A stretch of 64,000 nt of DNA, taken from Mesorhizobium sp. M4B.F.Ca.ET.058.02.1.1. Lineage in GTDB: Bacteria > Pseudomonadota > Alphaproteobacteria > Rhizobiales > Rhizobiaceae. Shown here piece after piece: positions 1 to 6,289 of this stretch (its first letter is position 1; every line of letters starts with the position of its first letter). A program made the position numbers and the translations under genes. Below the pieces are notes generated by a model. That model worked only from the letters and a program-made list of their open reading frames with translations, was not told the origin of the DNA and did no database searches. The stretch spans positions 2,170,001-2,234,000 of the forward strand of contig NZ_CP034450.1 of assembly GCF_003952505.1 (NCBI RefSeq), written 5' to 3'.

Positions 1-1181
1 GCCACCGATACGGCGACGGCGCGCTTCGCCCATTTCATAGCGTTGTCGAGGAGGTTGCCCAGCAGCTCCTCCAGATCCTCGCGCTCGCCGCCAAAGATGA
101 TCTCGGTAGCCGGCAGCGACAGCGTGAGACTGGTTTCGGGCTTGAGCTTCTGCAGCACGCGGACCATGCGCTGCACCAGCGGCGCCACCGGCGTGCGGTA
201 GACGACGCTGTCGCGCTGTGCGGCGACGCGCGCCCGCTGCAGATAGTGGTCGACCTGCTTCTGCATCGAGGCGGCCTGCTCGGCGATGAGCTGCCCCTTG
301 GCGCCGCCCAGCGCTCGGCCCTCGTTGAGGAGCACCGCGAGCGGCGTCTTCAGCGAATGGGCAAGGTTGCCGACCTGCGTGCGCGAGCGCTCGACGATGC
401 GCTTGTTGTTCTCGATCAGCGCGTTGGTCTCGTTGGCGAGCGGCTCGATCTCGGCCGGGAAGCGGCCATCGAGCCGCTGCGCAGTGCCTTCGCGCACCAT
501 GGCCAGCGCGTTGCGCACCCGGCGCAAGGGCTGCAGGCCGATCAGGATGGCGATGGCGTTGATGGCGATCATGCCGACGCCGAACAGCGACAGATAGGTG
601 AGCAGCCGGCGCTGGAAGCTGGCGATCTCCTGCTCCAGTTCGGTATGGTTGCCCATAACGCGGAAGCGCGCGGCGCGGTTCTTGGCGTCGAGGACGAACT
701 CGCTCTCGAACACTTCGAGCTCCTCGCCCTTGATGCCTTCGGTCGAGTAGCTGCGCTGGAAGTTCGCGTTGAACGGAACCTCGGCGACGGAAGGCGACAG
801 GACGGACGTCGTCATTGAGGAGGAATGGATCTCGCCATGGACGCCCTCGGAGGCCGGCTCCACCGACCAGTACCAGCCGGAATTCGGCTCGGAAAAGCGC
901 AGGTCGCCAAGATCCGGCGCGCCGGTGAGCGCCCCATTTTCGGAAATGCCGACCGAGCCGATCAGATTGAACAGATGCGCCGACAAGAGGCTGTCGAAAC
1001 CGCGCTCGCTCGCCTGGCGGTAAAGCGTGGTGATGAGGGTGAAGATGACGACCAGGGTCAGGATCGCCCAGATGGTCGAGAAAGCAATGACGCGGAAAGC
1101 CAGCGAGCGCGGCCATAGCCGAGCCGAAAAAGGTTTCCTTGCGATTGTAGCGAGCGGTTCCGCCTTACGCCTCCGGCTCAC
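1..1181 (-). CDS. feuQ: FeuQ-like sensor histidine kinase (partial, C-terminus off the window)
   Basis: Membrane sensor kinase partnered with the adjacent response regulator. About 393 codons are visible from a GTG start at 1181, which overlaps the end of the regulator gene by 17 nt, so the two are probably translationally coupled; no ATG fits the frame closer in. A first membrane segment lies at about residues 30-53, a periplasmic loop at about 55-190 and a second membrane segment at about 193-216, then a HAMP-like linker. The phosphoacceptor motif NLAHSLKTP gives His about 275. The N-box (LLGNLLDNAMKWA) is at the left edge, so the rest of the ATPase domain is missing. In Sinorhizobium FeuQ, with FeuP, controls cyclic glucan export genes. 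The name here rests on the regulator's similarity and the feuN-feuP-feuQ order. Confidence 0.85.
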   Translation of the reverse strand, partial: MSRRRKAEPLATIARKPFSARLWPRSLAFRVIAFSTIWAILTLVVIFTLITTLYRQASERGFDSLLSAHLFNLIGSVGISENGALTGAPDLGDLRFSEPNSGWYWSVEPASEGVHGEIHSSSMTTSVLSPSVAEVPFNANFQRSYSTEGIKGEELEVFESEFVLDAKNRAARFRVMGNHTELEQEIASFQRRLLTYLSLFGVGMIAINAIAILIGLQPLRRVRNALAMVREGTAQRLDGRFPAEIEPLANETNALIENNKRIVERSRTQVGNLAHSLKTPLAVLLNEGRALGGAKGQLIAEQAASMQKQVDHYLQRARVAAQRDSVVYRTPVAPLVQRMVRVLQKLKPETSLTLSLPATEIIFGGEREDLEELLGNLLDNAMKWAKRAVAVSV

Positions 1182-1830
1182 GCATGCGGTAGCCCATGCC
1201 GCGCACGGTTTCGATCATGTCGATGCCCATTTTCTTGCGCAACCGGCCGACGAAGACCTCGATGGTGTTGGAATCGCGGTCGAAATCCTGGTCGTAAAGG
1301 TGTTCGACCAGCTCGGTGCGCGACACCACCTCGCCCATGTGGTGCATCAGGTAGGCAAGCAGGCGAAATTCGTGCGAGGTCAGCTTCAACGGCACGCCGT
1401 CGACATCGGCCTTCGAGGCCTTGGTGTCGAGGCGCAGCGGCCCGCAGGTCAGTTCCGACGAGGCATGGCCGGCGGCGCGCCGGATCAGCGCCCTGACCCG
1501 CGCCAGCACTTCCTCAATGTGGAAGGGCTTGGTGACATAGTCGTCGGCACCGGCGTCGATGCCGGCCACCTTGTCGCTCCAGCGGTCGCGCGCGGTGAGG
1601 ATCAGCACCGGCATCTTGCGGCCGCCGCGGCGCCAGCGCTCGACCACGCTGATACCGTCCATTTGCGGCAGGCCGATATCGAGGACGACGGCGTCGTAGG
1701 GCTCGGTGTCGCCGAGGAAATGCCCTTCCTCGCCATCGAAGGCGCGGTCAACGACATAGCCGGCATCGATCAGCGCATCCGACACCTGTCGGTTGAGATC
1801 CTTGTCATCTTCGACGACGAGCACACGCAT
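1165..1830 (-). CDS. feuP: FeuP-like OmpR-family response regulator
   Basis: Two-component DNA-binding response regulator of 221 aa. The receiver domain (about 1-115) has the acidic pair at 8-9, the phosphoacceptor Asp51 (VVLDIGLP) and Lys101 (YVTKPF). A winged-helix Trans_reg_C domain follows (about 125-218), containing LTSHEFRLLAYL and the recognition region SNTIEVFVGRLRKKM. The ATG at 1830 is preferred over an in-frame TTG at 1842 because the AAGAGG ribosome site (about 1844-1849) is too close to the TTG. The sequence closely resembles rhizobial FeuP as I remember it. It lies between a small secreted protein and the kinase, all minus strand, consistent with a feuN-feuP-feuQ unit. Confidence 0.88.
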   Translation of the reverse strand: MRVLVVEDDKDLNRQVSDALIDAGYVVDRAFDGEEGHFLGDTEPYDAVVLDIGLPQMDGISVVERWRRGGRKMPVLILTARDRWSDKVAGIDAGADDYVTKPFHIEEVLARVRALIRRAAGHASSELTCGPLRLDTKASKADVDGVPLKLTSHEFRLLAYLMHHMGEVVSRTELVEHLYDQDFDRDSNTIEVFVGRLRKKMGIDMIETVRGMGYRMREPEA

Positions 1831-1900
1831 GCCGGAGTTCAAACCTCTTGACGTTCAGGGCAGATATACTGCGATTCCAACAGCTTGGGAAACTTCGATA

Positions 1901-2200
1901 TCAATTCAGCGGAACGACGATCTCGGTGCGGCGCGGGCGCTGCCCATCCTTGCCGGGCACCAGCACAACGATGACGCAGACCGCCTGGCCGCCACGCGTC
2001 GCCTGCGAGGCCTTGGCCAGCGTGCCGCCATTCTGCGCCGCCACCTGCTGGCCGATCGCATAGCAGTCCGACGCCGCGACCACGAAGGGCTGCGTGTCGT
2101 CAGGCGCGATGGCCGGAGCCGACATCGCCTGCGACGCGAGCAGACCGGCTGCTGCGAGCGCCAGCATCGCGGTTCGGAGATGGGTGCGAAGCGTTTTCAT
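1901..2200 (-). CDS. FeuN-like small periplasmic protein
   Basis: A 99-aa protein with a signal peptide (charged start, hydrophobic stretch at about 11-24, Ala-X-Ala-type cleavage near 25-28). The mature part is short and has two cysteines (SDCYAIG and AVCVIVVLVPG) that could form a disulfide in the periplasm. It resembles PepSY-like or FeuN-like proteins. In Sinorhizobium meliloti the small periplasmic protein FeuN, encoded next to feuPQ, inhibits the kinase FeuQ. Location, size and export signal all fit that role, but the sequence match is not one I can verify here. It starts about 70 nt upstream of feuP on the same strand. Confidence 0.65.
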   Translation of the reverse strand: MKTLRTHLRTAMLALAAAGLLASQAMSAPAIAPDDTQPFVVAASDCYAIGQQVAAQNGGTLAKASQATRGGQAVCVIVVLVPGKDGQRPRRTEIVVPLN

Positions 2201-2437
2201 GACAGGCGTTGTAACGCATCGGTGCTGAACGTGAAATGAACGGTAACCGCCTGAAAAACCATGCCTGCAAACACCCCCTGAGCCGCAAAGCCGAGCATTG
2301 CGATCTGCCGTTCCCCCCTCAGGCCCGGTGCCGGGCTCATAACCGGAAAACCGCCGTCACGGCTATTGTTTTCGGATGCGGAACTTCCGCCTTTCCCTAG
2401 CTAGGATACGAAGGCCCGACGACCAGAGGAGCACGCT

Positions 2438-2824
2438 ATGCGACGTGAACAACTTGCCGAACTTTACCGAGGCTACATCGCGTGTCTCAACGCCCAGGAC
2501 TGGGCCAATCTAGGCCGGTTCGTCGGCGAGGCGGTGCAGTACAATGGCGAAACGGTGGGACTGTCGGGCTATCGCCGCATGCTCGAAGGCGATTTCCAGG
2601 CCATTCCCGATCTCCGTTTCAGCATCGAACTCCTGGTTTGCGAGCCGCCGCGCGTGGCTGCCCGCCTGCATTTCGACTGCACCCCCAAAGGCAGGTTGTT
2701 CGGATTGCCCGTGAACGGCAAGCGGGTCAGCTTCGCCGAGAACGTGTTCTACGAATTTCGCGATGCGCACATATGCGAGGTCTGGTCGGTCATCGACAAG
2801 GCCGAGATCGCGGCTCAGCTTTAA
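2438..2824 (+). CDS. SnoaL/NTF2-like ester cyclase-type protein
   Basis: A 128-aa single-domain protein with the alpha+beta barrel pattern of the SnoaL/NTF2-like superfamily. It has an N-terminal helix (ELYRGYIACLNAQDW), the middle motif YRRMLEGDFQAIPDLRFSIELL and C-terminal strands ending VWSVIDKAEIAAQL. The family includes polyketide cyclases, small isomerases and many uncharacterised proteins, so the reaction cannot be named. A good ribosome site (AGAGGAG) lies 6-12 nt before the ATG. It converges with the DUF3168 gene with a 9-nt gap and has no operon partner on the plus strand. Confidence 0.75.
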   Translation: MRREQLAELYRGYIACLNAQDWANLGRFVGEAVQYNGETVGLSGYRRMLEGDFQAIPDLRFSIELLVCEPPRVAARLHFDCTPKGRLFGLPVNGKRVSFAENVFYEFRDAHICEVWSVIDKAEIAAQL

Positions 2825-2833
2825 TGCGATCCG

Positions 2834-3241
2834 TCAGGCGTCTTCCCGCGTGACGGCGCGGAAGCGCAGCAATCCATGATGGACCGCAAGGTCCTCGTCG
2901 TAGCGAGCCTCGGCGAACTCCAGCGACAGGCGTGTTTGCCCGCGCGGACCGATGGACAGCGCCGCTCCCGCAAGGCGCGCCTCGATGCGGTTCATGATGA
3001 GGCGCGTTTCAGCCTCGCCTTGGGCCTTCGACCAGACATGCAGCGTGACAAGCTGATCGGCGTCGTTGTCGGCGCCGGTGTCCTGGTTGAAGGCGCTGGT
3101 GTGGCCGCATGTCACATAGGGGAAGGCAGCGTTCTCGGTTGCCCGCTCGAGCAGGCCGGCGCCGCCCAGCAGCGCCGTCAGCTTCGCGTCACTCTTCAAT
3201 CTCTGGAACAAGGCCTGCAGCAAATCGTCGGGCGCCGTCAT
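2834..3241 (-). CDS. DUF3168 protein, orphan phage/GTA tail-component homologue
   Basis: A 135-aa protein resembling DUF3168, a family of phage and gene-transfer-agent tail or head-tail components usually encoded between head-closure and major-tail genes. It has the characteristic start (DDLLQALFQRLKSDAKLTALLGG) and the later HVWSKAQGEAETRLIMNRIEARL region. Here it has no phage-type neighbours: the flanking genes are an NTF2-like protein and a methyltransferase. The first 51 nt and the upstream leader are tandemly duplicated (3191-3366), giving a second in-frame-looking start at 3329 that terminates after 22 codons. It may be a relic of a lost GTA-like segment or an independently maintained gene; the intact frame suggests it is not yet decaying. 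Confidence 0.65.
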   Translation of the reverse strand: MTAPDDLLQALFQRLKSDAKLTALLGGAGLLERATENAAFPYVTCGHTSAFNQDTGADNDADQLVTLHVWSKAQGEAETRLIMNRIEARLAGAALSIGPRGQTRLSLEFAEARYDEDLAVHHGLLRFRAVTREDA

Positions 3242-3366
3242 CGTCGTCTCCGCTCGCCAGTCACGCCTTGGACAATCTACTCTTCAATCTCTGGAACAAG
3301 GCCTGCAGCAAATCGTCGGGCGCCGTCATCGTCGTCTCCGCTCGCCAGTCACGCCTTGGACAATCC
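3191..3366. repeat. Two-copy 88-bp tandem duplication
   Basis: Positions 3191-3277 are repeated exactly at 3279-3365 (87 identical bases, period 88). Each copy includes the first 17 codons of the DUF3168 gene (minus strand), its start codon (3241 and 3329) and its upstream leader. The identity suggests a recent duplication. The outer copy supplies a second start that reads 22 codons into the inner leader before a stop. Confidence 0.95.
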
Positions 3367-3463
3367 CTTGCGCCGCCAACAGTCTTCACATGCAGCGTAG
3401 CCGCGTCGCAAGACCCGCGCCAGACTGCATGATACTTCCTGTCCGGATGATGAATGATCTCCG

Positions 3464-5017
3464 TCAAGACACCGGCGCAGCGCCGCCCTCCTCGGTGCGT
3501 CGGGCGATGAACTCGTCGAGCACGCTGGCCGTGGCGGCGGCCGAAGCCGGCGGCTGGAAGTCGGCGAGCAGCCGCTTCCAGATGCCGGTAGCGCGCTCGG
3601 TGGCGCTCTTCGAACCGGCCTGCGTCCAGTTGCCGAAGTTCGACCAGTCGGCGACCAGCGGCTCGTAGAAGGCGGTGCGGTAGCGCGCCATGGTGTGACC
3701 GGCGGAGAAGAAATGGCCGCCCGGTTGCACCTCCGCGATGGCCTCGAAGCCGATGGAATCCTCGTCGCCGGGTGTCCTCGCGCAAAGCTCGGCGACTGTC
3801 TGCAGCGCCTCGATGTCGGTGATCAGCTTCTCGTAGGAGACGCTCAGCCCCCCTTCCAGCCAGCCGGCGGCGTGGATGCAGACCGTGGCGCCGGCCAGCA
3901 CCGAGCCCCACAGCGCGAATTGCGTCTCGTGCGCGGCCTGCGCGTCGGAAATATTGGCGGCGCTGCCGCCGCCGGAGCGCCAGGGCAGGCCGGTGAAGCG
4001 GGCGAGCTGGCCGGCGCCGAGCGTCGCCTTGACGTGCTCGGGCGTGCCGAAGGCCGGCGCGCCCGACTTCATGTCGACATTGGAGGAGAAGGAGCCGTAG
4101 ACGACCGGCGCCCCGGGTCGCACGATCTGCGCCAGCGTCAGCCCGGCCAGCGCCTCGGCATGCTGCAGCGTCAGCGCGCCGGCGACCGTGATCGGCGCCA
4201 TGGCGCCAGCCAGGCAGAAGGGCGTGATGATCGAGACCTGGCCGGCCCTGGCGAAATCGATGATGCCTTGCGCCATCGGGATGTCGAGCTGGCGTGGCGA
4301 ATTGGTGTTGATGACGGTGTAGCAATGAGCGCCGGCGCGGAACTCGTCCTCGGAGAGGCCGCGCGCCAGGCGGACCATCTCGAAACTGTCGTCGACCTGC
4401 GGAGTGCCGCGCGCGAAGACGAACGGGAACTTGTCGGAAAGCGTCAGCTGCGCCCGGTTGACGGCATAGTGACGGAAGCGGTTGTCGACATCCTGCGGCT
4501 CGATCGAGGGACAAAGCATGTGCAGCACGTCGAAATGCTGGATGAGCTTGGTCAGTTCCTCGTAGGCGGCCAACGTGCCCGGCCGCCGGCCGCGTTCGAG
4601 ATCGGTGACGTTGGGCGCGCCGGCCCCGGCGAGGAAGGTCATCGAGCCCAGTTCAAGCATCAGATCGCGATCGCGCGCGCCGCCATGGGCCCGGATCGAG
4701 CGCGGCGCCGAGGCCAGTGCCGCCTCGACCATATCGCGGCCGATGCGCACCATCTGGCTGTCTTCGTCGACCAGCGCGCCAGCGCCGGCCAAGACATGCC
4801 GCGCCTCCGGCAGCAGCACCTTGATGCCGAGTTCCTCCAGCACGCGCAGCGCCGTGTCGTGGATCGCCGCGACCTGGTCTTCGGAGAAGATCGGCTGCGG
4901 CAGGAACGGGTTCTTGAGCGACCGGTAGTTTGGCCGGCGGCTTGACTCGCTGCCCGCCTCGCTGGTGCGTCCACGCCGGCGTTCGCGCCTCAGATCGCGG
5001 GCGACATCTTCAACCAT
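3464..5017 (-). CDS. MttB-family (trimethylamine/glycine betaine) corrinoid methyltransferase
   Basis: A 517-aa member of the COG5598/MttB superfamily. Characterised members move a methyl group from a quaternary or tertiary amine to a corrinoid protein. It has no in-frame amber codon, so it belongs to the non-pyrrolysine group, whose known member MtgB uses glycine betaine; the substrate here is unknown. Recognisable stretches are the N-terminal NPFLPQPIFSEDQVAAIHD, MTFLAGAGAPNVTDLERGRRPG in the middle, and TPFCLAGAMAPITVAGALTLQHAEALAGL. The ATG at 5017 has an ideal ribosome site (AAGGAGG) 8 nt upstream; a longer reading from 5119 lacks one. No corrinoid protein gene is nearby. The gene just upstream (5136-5415) is the remnant of a dimethylglycine-dehydrogenase-like gene, a common neighbour of this family. 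Confidence 0.85.
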   Translation of the reverse strand: MVEDVARDLRRERRRGRTSEAGSESSRRPNYRSLKNPFLPQPIFSEDQVAAIHDTALRVLEELGIKVLLPEARHVLAGAGALVDEDSQMVRIGRDMVEAALASAPRSIRAHGGARDRDLMLELGSMTFLAGAGAPNVTDLERGRRPGTLAAYEELTKLIQHFDVLHMLCPSIEPQDVDNRFRHYAVNRAQLTLSDKFPFVFARGTPQVDDSFEMVRLARGLSEDEFRAGAHCYTVINTNSPRQLDIPMAQGIIDFARAGQVSIITPFCLAGAMAPITVAGALTLQHAEALAGLTLAQIVRPGAPVVYGSFSSNVDMKSGAPAFGTPEHVKATLGAGQLARFTGLPWRSGGGSAANISDAQAAHETQFALWGSVLAGATVCIHAAGWLEGGLSVSYEKLITDIEALQTVAELCARTPGDEDSIGFEAIAEVQPGGHFFSAGHTMARYRTAFYEPLVADWSNFGNWTQAGSKSATERATGIWKRLLADFQPPASAAATASVLDEFIARRTEEGGAAPVS

Positions 5018-5087
5018 GCCAGATCCTCCTTGGAACAGGATGACTTTTCTTCGAAGCGTCATCCCGTTCCATCTTATCCTCTTGTTT

Positions 5088-5136
5088 GAGCATGATCTTT
5101 TCCGAAAACCGGTTCCCACTTTTCGGGATCATCCTC
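5088..5136. repeat. Rhizobiales palindromic repeat (GAGCATGATC-type)
   Basis: A 49-bp imperfect palindrome beginning GAGCATGATCTTTTCC and ending TTTTCGGGATCATCCTC, with an AAAACCGGTTCCCA core. I recognise this as a very common dispersed intergenic palindrome of Rhizobiales chromosomes. It overlaps the stop codon of the degraded gene at 5136-5415. Confidence 0.75.
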
Positions 5137-5415
5137 TATTGCCGCATCGCTTTGCCGTCGGGGTCGTGGGGTGAGGCGGGGATGACGCGCGCCGGCCGTT
5201 CGACGCCGACAATGTGCACCGAAAGCTCCGTCCCCTCCCCGGCGAAATCGTCGTCCACCAACGCCAGCGCGACGCTCTTGCCAACCGTGTAGCCATAGCC
5301 GCCGGAGGTGACGAAGCCGACGCGCCGACCCTTGTGCCAGACCGGCTCGAAGCTGAAGCACCGAGGCGCCGACGACATCTCCTCCAATGACAACCGCGCG
5401 ATAATGCGACTTCAC
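5136..5415 (-). pseudogene. Collapsed dimethylglycine/sarcosine dehydrogenase-like gene
   Basis: The two ends of a large FAD oxidoreductase-aminomethyltransferase are joined. The GTG at 5415 has a strong ribosome site (GGGGAGAGG) and starts the classic N-terminus MKSHYRAVVIGG, though the FAD-binding loop reads GGDVVG instead of GGGVVG. After about 20 codons the frame shifts and the sequence continues as the C-terminal GcvT/DMGDH domain (EPVWHKGRRVGFVTSGGYGY ... RPARVIPASPHDPDG), ending at a stop at 5136. A family member has about 800 residues; fewer than 95 codons remain, so a deletion with frameshift removed roughly 90% of the gene. It lies directly upstream of the MttB-family gene, on the same strand, and opposite the TetR regulator. 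Confidence 0.8.
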
Positions 5416-5460
5416 GAGCCTCTCCCCTCTCGTTGGAAGCCGTTACCATATATCTACTGT

Positions 5461-5484
5461 ACATATGTGTCTAGACACTTATGT
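5461..5484. promoter_or_regulatory. 24-bp palindromic operator upstream of the TetR gene
   Basis: The left half ACATATGTGTCT and right half AGACACTTATGT are inverted repeats with a single mismatched pair (5466/5479). The central 12 bp (5467-5478) are a perfect palindrome. It lies between the divergent DMGDH-like pseudogene (start 5415) and the TetR gene (start about 5528), the usual place for a TetR-family operator, so autoregulation and control of the former divergent operon are inferred. Confidence 0.65.
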
Positions 5485-5527
5485 CCAGAGCTTGCGCGCG
5501 GTGATCCGGCGTGCCACTTGTGTGTCC

Positions 5528-6166
5528 ATGATCATGATTTCGCCGCAAGACGAGCCGGCGCCCGGCAACATCAAGGTAACGCGCTCGGACTGGATCAACC
5601 TCGCGCTGCAGACGCTCATCTCCGACGGCATCGAGAGCGTGCGCGTGCTGCCGCTCGGCCAGAAGCTCGGCGTGTCGCGGTCGAGCTTCTACTGGTATTT
5701 CGAAAGCCGCCAGGATCTGCTCGACCAGTTGCTGAAGCATTGGCATGAGACCAATACCAAGGCGATCGTCGAGCGCGCCCAGCGCCCTGCCGCAACCATC
5801 ATCATGGGCGTGCTCAACGTGTTCGAATGCTGGGCCGACGAGCGCATGTTCGACCCGAGGCTCGACTTTGCCGTACGTGAATGGGCCAGGCGCTCGGACG
5901 ATGTGCGGCGCATGATCGACCAGGCCGACGACGATCGCCTCACCGCTATCCGCGACATGTACCAAAGACACGGCTTTGACGCGGAGAATGCCTTCATCCG
6001 GGCGCGCGTGCTTTACTATATGCAGATCGGCTACTACGTCCTCGACCTCAAGGAACCGGTCGAGGCCAGGGTCAGCCATCTCGCGGCCTATCTTCGCGCC
6101 TTCACCGGCCAGGAGCCGAGCGACGCCGATGTGGCGCATTTCATGCGCTTCATCGCGGCGCGGTGA
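5528..6166 (+). CDS. TetR/AcrR-family transcriptional regulator
   Basis: A regulator of about 212 aa. The N-terminal helix-turn-helix (about residues 10-60) is recognisable from WINLALQTLISDGIESVRVLPLGQ and the recognition helix GVSRSSFYWYFESRQDLLDQLL. The remainder is the ligand-binding and dimerisation domain. An earlier ATG at 5465 is in frame but lies inside the operator palindrome, so 5528 (or the ATG two codons later) is preferred; neither has a clear ribosome site. The regulator is divergent from the DMGDH-like pseudogene and the MttB-type gene, so it probably controlled methylamine or betaine catabolism. Confidence 0.85.
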   Translation: MIMISPQDEPAPGNIKVTRSDWINLALQTLISDGIESVRVLPLGQKLGVSRSSFYWYFESRQDLLDQLLKHWHETNTKAIVERAQRPAATIIMGVLNVFECWADERMFDPRLDFAVREWARRSDDVRRMIDQADDDRLTAIRDMYQRHGFDAENAFIRARVLYYMQIGYYVLDLKEPVEARVSHLAAYLRAFTGQEPSDADVAHFMRFIAAR

Positions 6167-6289
6167 TATCGCTCGAGCACCCGGAATCAACCTTAGCGAT
6201 CAACAAAGCTTGTGTGTGGCTTCGCTACCCTTGTGAGCGGTGATAAAATGGTCGAATAGTCAGGCAGGGAGCCACCCTCGAAACTGCCC

